Source of the DNA: Biomphalaria glabrata
Taxonomy: Eukaryota; Mollusca; Gastropoda; Planorbidae
Length of the DNA stretch: 64,000 nt
Direction of reading: 5' to 3'
Assembly: GCF_947242115.1 (NCBI RefSeq)
Contig: NC_074718.1
Span: forward strand, 43,334,699 to 43,398,698
Part shown: one piece after another, positions 48,775 to 60,020 of the stretch
How the letters are laid out: every line of letters starts with the position of its first letter
Position numbering within the stretch: position 1 is the first letter of the stretch
Position numbers and translations under genes: made by a program
Notes under the pieces: model-generated
Told to the model about the DNA's origin: nothing
Seen by the model: only the letters and a program-made list of their open reading frames with translations
The model's database searches: none

Positions 48775-49327
48775 TGTTATAAACCTGGTGGTGGCACAGA
48801 TGGGAGTGGTGTGTGTGTGTGTGTGTAGTCAGCCAATCGCCCCAAGCCAGCGCTAGATGAGCGGTCGAGCGTGACGAGTTACGACGGTCAGCCGAGACGA
48901 GTTTCAACATGACGGTTCGGGAAGGATCGGCGTCGTGAACACAGCTCAGGAGCCTCACGAGAATTGTAGTCATCTGACCACCCAGAATGGTCGAGCGACG
49001 TTCTGTCCGATTCGAGAAGGCCAGTAGGGACCCTATATAAAGAGCGAAGGTATCAGAGACCAGTGAGTCACAACTTCCCGATCTACAGTTCGTTACAACG
49101 GCTCAGTACAAGTCCGAGACGAGACAGAGAGACCAGTGCAAGAGTTGATACGGCGGAGAGATATTTGTACAGTCTTGTGTTACGTGCTGCCAATTGTACA
49201 GTGTTGGCTGTTATTTATTGACATTAAACTATTACGTTACTTTGAAGCCCAGAGTTGTCAAGTTCTTTAAGTTGGTGGTGTCGTTTGGTGCCATTTGCAG
49301 CGAGCCTGGATAGGGAGATTCGTAACA
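48775..49327 (+). mobile_element. solo LTR of an LTR retrotransposon (fossil)
   Basis: Runs from TGTTATAAAC to TTCGTAACA, so the ends are TGTTA...TAACA, and is flanked by a 4-bp direct repeat (ATAT, 48771-48774 and 49328-49331). Inside are a TATA box (CCCTATATAAAGAG, near 49.03 kb) and an ATTAAA-type signal near 49.22 kb. It is far more GC-rich than its surroundings. No internal region is present, so it is a solo LTR left by recombination. Family not certain (Ty3-like possible). The neat ends suggest moderate youth. Confidence 0.8.
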
Positions 49328-49514
49328 ATATATATCAAGAACTTGTGTAACAGTAACCCACTGCAGATGTCAAAACACATCAACAACACGGCCATTAACA
49401 ACCAAAGCAATAATCTTTCAATGATTGAATCTTATAAACAAGAAACATCAACTAAACACCGCCAGTACAAATCTACAAATCAAATAAGAAAATAAAACTA
49501 AAATGTTATTTAAC

Positions 49515-49990
49515 CTAGGTTAGGCCAGGAAACTGGAACAGACACAAAATAGAGCAGTGCGATTCATAACAAACGAATATTCACATTTGATTAAGAGTAA
49601 CACCTTTAGTAGAATCACTAAATTAGAAAGCCTTAAGGATAGAAGACTCAAAAGTAAAGTAATAACAATAAGACTTCTTTGATTCCGAACAAAAGTAAAG
49701 TAGCAATTATACATAAAAAACAACACTGAACCATTATCTTTAAATACAAGAAGAAAACCTAATAAAATACTCAGAAAAAGGCACATTCCTTGTTCCGTAT
49801 GCTAGGACAAATTTGTACAAGTGCTCCTTCCCTAGTGCTATTAGAGCATGGAATGGGTTGCCAGGAAAACCAATGGCTTGATTAACAGGTATATACATGA
49901 CTAGATTGACCTAGGAATACGCGTAGGACGTCATCATCTTATTTGATGTAACGTCTGTATTTATAAGATAAGAAGAAGATATGCCTAAGT
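49515..49990 (+). mobile_element. LINE 3' end (same family as at 1.7 kb)
   Basis: Broken frames give QNRAVRFITNEYSHLIKS, RRKPNKILRKRHIPCSVC/PYARTNLYKCSFPSAIRAWNG in separate frames, then a 3' UTR ending in ATAAGATAAGAAGAAGATA. It is 5'-truncated with several stops and frame changes. Confidence 0.65.
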
Positions 49991-50280
49991 CTCTAGGTGA
50001 CTATAATAAACTTGAAACGGAACATCGTTCATTGGTCAGTAGTTAATTGACCGTCAGTATATGTATCTTCATTTTAATCCACTACGTTCAAAATTGTACA
50101 AGTGGTTTACGATTAGTGTGAGTGTTCATTGCTGGATTGTTGTATTGAGTTTGAATATATTAATTAATAAGCTTTCGAAAAATATACTCTACATTAATTG
50201 CTTCTACGAACTCGCGTATGTTAAATTACCTTTATCTTATATATTACACAGCTGGGGCCACGGAAAATACTGCATTCCTC

Positions 50281-50378
50281 ATTAATCTTCGGACTCGAAG
50301 ACAAGCCTGTTATTATTATATATTACAGACGTTACTTTCAAAAACGAAGATAATTACGTCCTACTCATTTCATTTGTC
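50281..50378 (-). repeat. LINE 3' tail fragment
   Basis: AAACGAAGATAATTACGTCCTAC here matches the 3' UTR at 1745-1800 in the same orientation; only the last ~100 bp of the element is present. Confidence 0.5.
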
Positions 50379-50499
50379 AACCTTTAGTTGAGAGACAATA
50401 TGTAGGCCTACGTTAATCTCAAACATGACGTAGGGGCCTACAATAGGTAGGCCTAATAGCAAGTCGATTTTTCCTTTTTTTTTTTTGATGAGACATTCT

Positions 50500-51210
50500 T
50501 CTTCTTCTAGCCAGCTTTTTGCTGCTGAGCTGTCAGCTCTTTTTGCAGACTGTGCCAAGGAAAAATAATGTGCTGTTTTCTTCAGTTGTTCGAATCAGCA
50601 CTGCTTTGCTTATGTTGGGCTGGAGTGATAAGGTCTGACTAAGGTGGATTAGGAAGGGGCATTCAAAAAGGATATGGTTTACGGTTTCATAGGGGTGGGT
50701 GCAGTGTCTACAAAGGGGGAGTTGTGTGGGATTTATTTTATTGAGATGGTAATTTAACAGAGGTGTGTGTCCTGTCCTTAGTTGGAAGATTTTAGATTGC
50801 TCTTTGCGGGGAAGGAAGTTAATACTGTCCAGTTTGTTAGGCATGTTCATTTCTTTGTACATGGCTCTGCCTGTGTTTCCTGTTGCCCATTGGTTGAGCC
50901 ACTCCTCTTTGTGGTTGTTGATTAACATTGACCTTAGGGTGAGGTAGTCTATCTGGTTGTTCCATAGATGATCCTGCCTTTGAAAGCTTATCTGCCTTTT
51001 CATTTCCCATGACGCCAATGTGTCCAGGGATCCACTGTAATGTGATGTTGATGTTTAATTTTATCATTATCTGGTGTATTATCACTATTAATGTTGTCAA
51101 CTCTCTTGGCCTTTTTGAGGTGCTGCTGTTAAGTGCTTGAAGAGTGGATTGGAAGTCTGTAAAGACAATATCTGATGGTGATTGTAGATCCCTTGATGGG
51201 ACATCACAGA
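50500..51210 (-). mobile_element. LINE RNase H and C-terminus
   Basis: The minus strand gives the RNase H block ITLQWIPGHIGVMGNEKADK, then in a shifted frame SMLINNHKEEWLNQWATGN, FQLRTGHTPLLNYHLNKI, the zinc-like CRHCTHPYETVNHILFECPF and FFLGTVCKKS. The frame change lies near the end of the RNase H block. Same family as 43.09-43.33 kb. Confidence 0.8.
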
Positions 51211-52439
51211 CAGCCTAGGCTTAAATTATTTTATATCCATAGTTGCTACACAATCCAAGCTTTTAAAATATTCTAGGTTAGGGTCTGGAATTTCCGGTTA
51301 CTTATGCGAACCACGACAATCGTTTACCAAGGTTTATACATAAATATGTAATTGAATAACGATATAAAATCACGCACGCGAATTTACACACTCTACATTA
51401 AAACCACTGAAAAAAAAATGGTATAGGGGCCTATCACTTGGTTTAATCATGGAACTGGTTTAATAAACTTTAATTAATTTTAAAAATAATTTTTACAGGT
51501 TTTACATAGTGTCAATTTTTTATTGTACATTATATTCTGCAGTCCGTCACAGGTCGACATCTGTACGACGTGGCAACGAGCTATTTGTCTTAACTGCCCA
51601 CAGGTTGTGACGTTGCAGGTCAGTGTTGAGGCCTTCGGATCTACAACGAGTGGTTTCGGACAATGAGACTGTTTGCAGTAGTTCATCATTCTCGCATATA
51701 CCGAGGTACGCAAAGGGCATTTTTCATTTTTGTAGGCCCACTACGTGAGAAGAATGCCTCTTGCTGTTTCATTTGAGAGTCTATATTTAGCGGCCCCCGA
51801 ATAGACGCTATATTAGTTTTGTGTGGTCTGTCCGTTCGTCCATCCCATTGAGATCTCGTAAACTAGAAAAGATATTGAAAATCCGACACCATGATATTTT
51901 AGACCTTTCAAAGCTCTGATGCAACGGCCACTTTTTCTTTTCTGAACCTAAAAATTTAATTTAAGAAATCAACTATGCAAGCAGTTGTTTTTTCATAAAA
52001 AATACACCATTTTTACAACTATTCACTTTTAACAGTAACAAACACGGCGGGAGGCTATTTAGCAAGAGAGGAAGCTATATAACATTTTTAAATACATATA
52101 TGCAAACGGTTTTAGAGTTATGTCAATTTTTTTTTTGTATTGTATTGCTAATTGAAGTTAAGTAATTAAGTTCTGTCATACTAACTACTAGCCTATATCA
52201 CACAAAAAAAAAACTATTTAGTAGGCTTATGCATATAAGTGAAACATAATTTAAATTAACAATTAATAAGTAGTTTTTCCTATCATCGCGTTTCACGATA
52301 CAGGGAAGAGAAACATACGAATTTTTTTTTCCTTTTTTTTACGGAAATGTATTTTTTTCTTGGGCATTGGATAAGAGATTGGCCCTTTACAAAACAATTA
52401 GATCAATTAGATAATCACAATAAGACATCAGTTAATAGG
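51211..52439. other. intergenic with snail interspersed repeat
   Basis: No gene seen. 51790-52100 (CGGCCCCCGAATAGACGCTA; GAGATCTCGTAAACTAGAAA) looks like part of a dispersed repeat with a fixed consensus style, but no second copy is in this window to prove it. Confidence 0.3.
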
Positions 52440-52665
52440 CCAGGTTCACATGTAACTTCACCTTCACTTTCACCTATTCCTTGGTCTGCTGGACCGTTCA
52501 CCACACAAGATCTGTCCACCTTCTTTCTCCATTTTCTCTGTCATTTGCCTTTGATAGAATTTCATTCTGATATTCTTTCTGAAAATATTGAAACTTGCCT
52601 TTTTATCTGCCTCGGTGGAACACTTTTCGAGGGCCGATTTTGAGTTTGTGTTTCCACACAAAATG
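52440..52665 (-). mobile_element. LINE C-terminal fragment
   Basis: Matches the piece at 29.77-30.0 kb in order (CCTTGGTCTGCTGGACCGTT; the block after GATAGAATTTCATTCTGATA), strongly decayed. Confidence 0.45.
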
Positions 52666-53451
52666 TCTTGTTTTTTTTGTGTTCAGTTTGCAGTTAAAAA
52701 TATAACCACCGCTGTTCATTGTTTAAAAAGGTAGGGTAACGTGGGGCAAAAAGCCCCCCCTAAGCTTCTATGGCCTATACAAGCTAGCTTATTAATATAA
52801 TTTTATCTTAAATTTGGTTTTCATTTAGTGTTACATGTCTAATTTACAAATTAGTTTTTAAAATAATTTTATTTCAATGTATCTAAAAATTATTGCATGA
52901 AATTAAAAAAAAAATTTAAGGGACATTTTACCCCACACTTGGAGCAAAAAGCCCTTCCAAGGGCCTCTTACCCCTAAAGAAAAAATTGTGGTAAATAAAG
53001 AATTTAATTGTTTTTAAAATCTCTTAGGTGTATATATTATTGTGTATATATATTTGTATGTGTAATTTTGTTTTCAAATATTTTTTTTTATTCTTGCACA
53101 CAAGAATAATAATGATAATTGATTTAGGATTCTTAGTAGATGTTTGGTTTTGTATATAAATTTAGGCTGGTAATTTTGTTTTCAATTTTAGTTTGTAAAC
53201 AAGATTAAAAGGAAAATGGATTAAAATGCAGAAGCAAAATTAATGAAAACTAAGAACTTTAAAAATTATTTGTATGTTTTTCAGCTCTTAGTTGTATGTA
53301 TTAGTGTACCAGTATGTAATTATATAAACACATGAATTTGTTTTTAAATAATTTTAGCTTGCGATATTTGGTATTCACAAACATAAATAATAAATTTTGA
53401 CAAACAAATTTAAAAAGTATAAGTGAAATATTTAATAATTATAAATGTAAT

Positions 53452-53562
53452 TTTTTCGGAGACATTGTTAAGTGGCATCCCATCAGCGATAGCTTTTAAA
53501 GCTTCTGTCAAGTTTTGTTGTCCATACGAGCCTTGAGTTTTTCTCTGGTAATTTCTTACCAT
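53452..53562 (-). pseudogene. N-terminal remnant of pogo-like transposase
   Basis: Thirty-seven codons with the pattern basic start, then a helix-turn-helix (TEALKAIADGMPLNNVSEK) where pogo, jerky and CENP-B relatives have their psq domain. Beyond it the frame runs into AT-rich sequence with no further domain. Confidence 0.6.
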
Positions 53563-53590
53563 TTTCTGAAATGAAAAAAATAAAATTAAA

Positions 53591-53776
53591 AATGGACCTC
53601 ATTCACCAATCATAAACGAACAACATTTAGTCACGTGATCTTATCGATAAAGCAATAGGAAAAACTGTCACGTGACAACCATCATGAATTAAACATGAGA
53701 TCTTAAATTATATAGAAGAGATAGAGCGCCACGTGGCTAAATGTTGTTTGTTTACGATTGGTGAATGAGGTCCATT
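53591..53776. mobile_element. 186-bp foldback/MITE element
   Basis: Inverted arms of about 46 bp: AATGGACCTCATTCACCAAT at the left and ATTGGTGAATGAGGTCCATT at the right, each continuing into the CACGTG side (AACAACATTTAGTCACGTG / CACGTGGCTAAATGTTGTT). The arms differ at a few positions. Flanks are A/T-rich (TTAAA). Its right half is copied again at 54041-54145 by the 369-bp duplication. Confidence 0.8.
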
Positions 53777-53887
53777 AAAAAAAATTAAATTGCGAACATT
53801 TTAAACTTTAAAAGCTTATGGATCTCAAAAGATATATATTCCAAACATAGCAGGCAAAAGTAGAATAAATAATAAAGATCTAGAAAA

Positions 53888-54038
53888 TGGATGGCTGCTT
53901 GGTCGTGCGGTTTGCGCGCATGACTGTCGTTCAGATTTGTCGGTGGTCCAGGGTTCAAACCCTGCCCGCTCCCATCCCCTGTCATCCTGCGGGAGGTTTG
54001 GTCTTCAACTCTGAAGGAACATCTGAAACATTTTACAA
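53888..54038 (+). repeat. SINE family A (duplicated copy 1)
   Basis: ATGGATGGCTGCTTGGTCGT head, GGTTCAAACCCTGCCCGCTC, then a 14-bp deletion relative to the 42.85-kb copy before CTTCAACTCTGAAGGAACAT. Confidence 0.8.
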
Positions 54039-54256
54039 ACGTGACAACCATCATGAATTAAACATGAGATCTTAAATTATATAGAAGAGATAGAGCGCCA
54101 CGTGGCTAAATGTTGTTTGTTTACGATTGGTGAATGAGGTCCATTAAAAAAAATTAAATTGCGAACATTTTAAACTTTAAAAGCTTATGGATCTCAAAAG
54201 ATATATATTCCAAACATAGCAGGCAAAAGTAGAATAAATAATAAAGATCTAGAAAA

Positions 54257-54407
54257 TGGATGGCTGCTTGGTCGTGCGGTTTGCGCGCATGACTGTCGTT
54301 CAGATTTGTCGGTGGTCCAGGGTTCAAACCCTGCCCGCTCCCATCCCCTGTCATCCTGCGGGAGGTTTGGTCTTCAACTCTGAAGGAACATCTGAAACAT
54401 TTTACAA
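54257..54407 (+). repeat. SINE family A (duplicated copy 2)
   Basis: Identical to the copy 369 bp upstream, including its 14-bp deletion. Confidence 0.8.
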
Positions 54408-55619
54408 ACAGAAAATATATATCTATAGTTAAACTTAATAATAAGGTATAATTTATAGACTAGATCTACAGCCGTAATAGATCTTACTATTACTTTCTAA
54501 TCTAAGTATCACAAATACGCATACTAATTGCTGTCTCATCTGGATTGACTAGAATACCCTAAATCACTAGTCAGAATAAAAATTTATTATTATAGATTTA
54601 TATAAAATATAAAGATATAGATCTAGTATTATAGTCAAGACATATAGAAATAGATCTACTAGATCTAGACTAGATATTCTATTAGATTTATTTATAATAG
54701 TTCTAGTTTAGATATACTTTTCTAATTTACATTTTAGACCTATTGAACTTGTATTAATAATTAAAATAATTTATTCTTAGATCTAGATTCCAGGCTAGAA
54801 TCTAGAATTTTGTAGATTATTTGTATATTATACAATTATAGATCTAGAATCTAGTCTAGTTAATATAAATCTAGAATAACTTAAATCTAGCGACAATGAA
54901 GTCTAAATTTTATATAGAGATTTCTAGATTTTATAGATCTAGATCTTTTAAGACCAGATTTCGATAAAGGCTTCCTGCCCCCAACTCAAATGGGCGTTTT
55001 ACCCCAACATAGGTGATGTTGAAACGATCAATATATTAACTTTCACAATGTCGCTTTTAGAGTATAGCAACATCTATAAGGATTTACTTTGAAAATCCTT
55101 TGCAAAGAATATTTACAATTAAGGATAAAATAACACATAATAAAAATACAGACAAATAAAATGAGCCCTTACCTTATAGTGAGATAGGTAGAAAAATTCA
55201 AAGTGATCTGTGACGATAAATTGACAAGCTACTGCATCAAGCTCAACGTGCATTAAAAGAACGGAAGTAAGCTATCTCAGGAAGTCTTAATTTGAATCAT
55301 CCAATAAGCCATTCGCACAAAAATTAAGAAAGGCCTTTTACCCCGAAGGGCTTTTTGCCCCACGTTACCCTATAAACATGCCCATTACGGCCCAGTATCA
55401 GTTTTAATTAGGGTTATCCCCCTTTGCCCTAATTGCAGCCCTAAATAGCCCAAATCGCGCCCTAATGGGCGCGCATACCGTTTGCACATTGGCGTCATTA
55501 GGTTCCCATAAGGGACCAATACGGGCTACCCTAATCGTGCCAATATCGGCCCAGAATGGGTAAACCCACTTCCGGATTCATTGGGGATTTCCAGAATCGC
55601 GCCCTAATCAAGCCCATAC

Positions 55620-56000
55620 TAGCCCCAATGGTTTAGTAACTGAGATTTTCATTGGGGTTTAATTAGGGATAACCCTTATTGTGCCAATATCTGTCCGATG
55701 CTGGCCATAATGGTTTAGTAATTGAAATATTAATTAGGGTTCAATTAGGGATAACCCTTATTGTGCCATTATTGGTCCAATGCTGGCCCTAATGGTTTAG
55801 TAATTGAAATATTAATTAGGGTTCAATTAGGGATAACCCTTATTGTGCCAATATCGGTCCGATGCTGGCCATAATGGTTTAGTAATTGAAATATTAATTA
55901 GGGTTCAATTAGGGATAACCCTTATTGTGCCATTATCGGTCCGATGCTGGCCCTAATGGTTTAGTAACTGAAATATTTATTAGGGCTCAATTAGGTATTA
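55620..56000 (+). repeat. 82-bp tandem repeat, about 4.5 copies
   Basis: Units contain TTAGGGTTCAATTAGGGATA, ACCCTTATTGTGCC and GGTTTAGTAATTG; starts at 55711 and 55793 give the period. Units carry an inner inverted motif (TTAGGGATAACCCTTA). Confidence 0.92.
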
Positions 56001-56531
56001 TCATGCAAATACTGTCTCCGATGGTTCAGTCATTAAATTTTATTATGGCTTAATTAGGAATAATCTTTAATGTTTTTCAATACTGTAGTTTAAAACAAAT
56101 TCATTAGTGATTTTTTGTTTATAATGCCCTTTTTGTTCAAATGCAGCTCAATGGTTTAGTATGAGATTTTTAACCTTTTACATAGGTCTACTTTCACACT
56201 GATGATTTAGATCTAGCAATAGAATTATTTGGAAATTATAATAATTGAATCAGTGCATGATTTCTATATACATCTAGCTATAATGTCAACATATTTATAA
56301 AGTAATGGACAAGTTAAATTACATTTTTGGGTTTGAACACTATCAAACAATACAATTTTTGGTAACGTACTATATAAGACTTGCATGCTCTGATCATTTA
56401 TTCTTAAATCAAACTTACACAATTAACTTTTTTTTATTTTTTATTCATGGAATAATTAACCAACACAAAAGACCAATATAACAGCACAAACAAGATATCA
56501 AGACAGCATTTTCATTCAATTCTTAGCATTC

Positions 56532-57925
56532 TTAACAAGCTGACTTCAAGACTGGTGGCAATAATTCATATTTTGACTTCCATGCAGCAGCTGGAACAAA
56601 CAAACAAATAAATATTATAGTCATGTAATAAAACTACCTTCAAGCTGTATTAATAATAAAAAGAATCTAACAATTAAACATCAGAAGACCTTACATTTAT
56701 CTATTACATTTATCTATGTGGACATACTATTTAACGGTTATATTTCCAGCCCTTGATGATAAACGGTGCTCAAAAATTAGGTTGCTTCTAAAGCCTATTA
56801 AGCAACACAAAAATTAATGGTATTTCAAAATTTGGAGTTCAATCTTCTCCTTATATTAAATGTTATGAATTGGTGTCAGCAAATGTGGCACTGGTATTTG
56901 ACTATGCTAAAAGTGCAATGGCAGACTAGATCGAGCTAGGCTTCAATTCATTCAATATTATATTTTGTCCTATATTTTGTCCAATTTATTTATATTAACT
57001 TTATCACAGGCTCTTACTAATACAACTATATTCTGTTGTAATTAGAGTTCTATGGTAATTTTAAAAATAAGTTGGCTGAAAAGTTATTCTAGAATTAAAA
57101 TAAACAATTATCACAGTGAAACTTTAAAAAAACATAAAAAAAAAAAAAACCACAACCAGCATATTTCAAAATTAGGATAGCATTTCTTTATTTACATTTA
57201 ATAAATTCCATCCCATTAACAATTTACTTTCAGATTGCTGATCAGTAATCTAAAAGCAAAATTTAATTCTTACCTTCTTGAGCAGGCTTGCTTATGAAAA
57301 GATGATGAACAGCATCTGTACTGCATGCATAGGTTATTATTAACCTAAAAGATTAATGTCAACTTCCCCTAAAGAAAATGTGGCGATCTGTTAAAAAAAA
57401 AATAAAAAAAAAAAATAAATAAAAACATAAAAAATGTTTAAAGAATGCAAAAAAAAATAATATTACAATAGAGGCAAAACACAAAATGTTTAAGGTAAGG
57501 TATACAAGAAGGATTGTTGCTATATAATGACATTAGGTCAAAAACAATTCTATGTAGGCCCTATTTTAGGCCCTACATTAGGTCAAAAACAATTCTATGT
57601 AGGCCCTATTTTCATTGTATAAATGTTCATTATAATTTTTTATGCAAATTAATAATGAACTTAAATCTCAATCTCAATGAAATTACAAAAAGCTGAAGAT
57701 ATTGCTCTCGAACATTTTTTCACAAGATTAACATTTATTTTACATTTTCTTTATTTAATCAATTTGATCTCATTAAAATTTTCATTTGGTTTAGGGGGAT
57801 GGGGGGTGTCACTGATCAGTAATCTTAAAGAAAAATTTATTCTTCGTACCTTTTTGAGCAGGCTTCCTCATGAAAAGATATTGAACAGCATCTGTAGTGC
57901 ATACATAGACAATTCTTATTGTCAG
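56532..57925 (-). CDS. 3' exons of an unidentified spliced gene
   Basis: Terminal exon 56590-56532 follows TTTGTTTGTTCCAG, enters in phase 1 and encodes AAAWKSKYELLPPVLKSAC plus a stop. Upstream, 57925-57850 (LTIRIVYVCTTDAVQYLF, then MRKPAQK) ends in phase 1 before a GTACGA donor, and 57344-57274 (ACSTDAVHHLFISKPAQE at its end) also ends in phase 1 before GTAAGA. The two are diverged copies of one exon about 580 bp apart. Either joins the terminal exon in frame, but they cannot join each other in frame, so they look mutually exclusive, or the nearer copy is decaying. No family recognised and the 5' part was not found. It may belong to the host or to the surrounding element. Confidence 0.45.
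57537..57612 (+). repeat. 43-bp direct repeat pair
   Basis: AGGTCAAAAACAATTCTATG then TAGGCCCTATTTT occurs twice, 43 bp apart. Confidence 0.85.
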
Positions 57926-58129
57926 CTGCCCTTAAAGAAAACTGGCATTCTAAAAAAAAAAATTAAAAAAAAAAATAAAATTACAATAAAGACAAATCCT
58001 GAAATGTTTATGGTATGGTTATAAGAAAAACTATTGCTATAGCCTAATGATGAGACTCTGTATTTTTTCTTTAACAGTATCCACACAATGAAATTTTAAA
58101 AAGCCTAAGCCTATAGAATGAATCCTAGA

Positions 58130-60020
58130 TCAAATTGTAGAAAAATGTATAATATAATAATTAGTATTAAGACCTCTAGATATTCTAGCTAGATCTAAAT
58201 ATAATCTAGATCTATGTCTAGTTTATAGATCTAGAATTTCTAGATCTGTATAGATCTATTTAATTCTATTACATAGAGCCTAGAGTCTTTAAAATTTACA
58301 AAAAATAAAATCTAACATATATTGAGTATTGGTGAATAAAGATGTAACGCTACCTGGACCTGGTTATGTGGTATGCACGATGGACTGTTTGGTCGCCTCG
58401 TTGGTCTCTGCATGGTCGTCTGGTTCATACCCTGCAACTGCCATCACTTCCCTAAGCTCCTTTGAGGTTTAGACTACCAAGTAGATATCTTCAACTCTGA
58501 AGGAACATTAAAAAAAACAAAAAAACAATGTCAATATAGGGCTATAGTCTAAAGCAGCTATAGGGTTAGCCGTTAGTGGCGTTAGTCTATTATATATAGG
58601 CCCCTAATATAGATATACTATATATATACATATTTTTCTAGACATATCTCAATATCTGATTTTAAAACCAATATAAACGTTTGATTTTATTTATTTGTAT
58701 AAATTTAAACATTCTAAACTCTAGACTAGATTTTCAAGATCTGGAGTGTAGGCCTAATATTGTACATTAGTCTCTACAAAGTAAATATCTATATTATAAG
58801 ATTATAAGTCTATACTCTATACTATAGGTCTATGACTATAACTAGTTACTAGATCTAGAATTATTTAATCTAAATGACCTATCGCCTATAGTATGAAAAA
58901 ATTAAAGATTAGTCTGTAGCCTATTAACAATATATTAATTAAATATTATTCTATATATTAGTATATATCTACTAAATTTTCTAATAACAACTAGATTTTA
59001 GAATCTAGACTATTCTAGACTATCTTTTATTAGATCTAGATCTAAGTTTACTAAGTCTTAGTATATCTTATAAGTCTAGGTCAATTTTTTCTAACCTCAA
59101 AATATTTGAATTAGAATAGAACTAAAATCTATATATGAGTATGAGGACTATGAGTATAATAATTATTATATTAATATACCAAAGTGTCCAAAGTCCTAAG
59201 TCTAAGTATTAGTTTACAGTTACGTGACTAGATAGGCATATAGACTAGATGACTAGATCTAATATTCTGCCCTAAAAGTTAAAAGGTAGTAGATTTAGAT
59301 TTAAGATCTAGTAAGTCCTTTTTTAACTAAATCTAATTCTATGCTGCAGATGCATAGCCATTTCATGGTAGATTCTAGAATCTAGAATCTATTCTAAATA
59401 GTAAATCAGTAAATCTAGTCATAACGCATGAGTGTTAATCACTTAAGTTAAGTCTAAGTCGTCTAGATCTAGATTTAATAGGTCTCAAGTCTAGATATAA
59501 TATATATATATTAATAATATTATATCGTACTAGATCTAGTAGCCTATTACTACTAGATCTATTAGATTATTATAATAAAACTAGTCTAGAGAGATCTATA
59601 GAATCTCTAGATCTAGATTCTTAGCATTCTAGATTATCTAGATATATCTATAAATCTATTCTAAGTCTAGACCTAATCTACTATCTAGATTAGATCTGTT
59701 AGTAGTGTTAGAGTACTTAGAGATTCGTCATCTGATGATGATCTGTACTTGTGATAGGCTTAAGACTTTAACTTATAAGTTACGACCATTCCAATTGAAT
59801 TTCCATGGCTGCTGCCATGAGTTGAAGAACATATGCATTGATATCAAGAAGTACAGCTCATATAATTATTTATAATAGATCTATTATATTAATGAAAGTC
59901 TAGATTGACTAGACCTAGACTAGAGTGACTATAGCTCTATAACTTGTAGTATAGCCTAACTAATAACTTAACAGATTTAGATCTAGATCTAGATCTAGCT
60001 AGCTCTAATTTGATCCACGT
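58130..60020. repeat. TCTAGA/AGATCT-rich island
   Basis: AT-rich low-complexity sequence built of TAGATCTAGA-like words on both strands. Similar islands: 31.54-32.04, 54.43-54.96 and 61.73-62.72 kb. No coding exon is firm here; a short ATG exon candidate on the minus strand lies at 59818-59784 (MAAAMEIQLEW, donor GTAACT). Confidence 0.6.
58351..58510 (+). repeat. diverged SINE family A copy
   Basis: Keeps CTGGTTATGTGGTATGCACG, GGTTCATACCCTGCAACTGC and CTTCAACTCTGAAGGAACAT with many substitutions and an insertion in the tRNA-like part. Confidence 0.65.

Larger units (their letters stand above)
53672..54409 (+). repeat. exact 369-bp tandem duplication with a SINE inside
   Basis: 53672-54040 and 54041-54409 show no difference by eye. 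Each unit holds half of the foldback element and one family A SINE (53888-54038 and 54257-54407), so the two SINEs stem from one insertion. Confidence 0.95.
52732..55372 (-). mobile_element. pogo-like (Tc1/mariner superfamily) DNA transposon, non-autonomous
   Basis: Perfect 25-bp terminal inverted repeats: 52732-52756 (TAGGGTAACGTGGGGCAAAA then AGCCC) and the complement at 55348-55372; the outermost TA fits a TA target duplication. At 53562-53452 (minus) an ATG opens 37 codons, MVRNYQRKTQGSYG ... TEALKAIADGMPLNNVSEK, resembling the first helix-turn-helix (psq type) of pogo/CENP-B-like transposases. An acceptor-like TTTCAG stands just upstream. The rest of the transposase is missing, so the copy cannot move itself. 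It carries a foldback element (53591-53776), two family A SINEs and an AT-rich TCTAGA island. Confidence 0.75.

Noticed and set aside
52732-55372. Calling the element a Polinton or other capsid-bearing element
   Set aside because: Ends are short, borders are TA, and the only coding trace is a pogo-type helix-turn-helix; no polymerase, integrase or capsid trace.
57514-58024. Plus-strand frames at 57.5-58.0 kb
   Set aside because: They run through the A/T tracts and antisense to the exon copies, with no protein-like composition.
59784-59818. First exon (MAAAMEIQLEW) of the minus-strand gene ending at 56532
   Set aside because: Its phase-2 donor does not fit the phase-0 acceptor at 57925 without an unseen exon; kept only as a mention.
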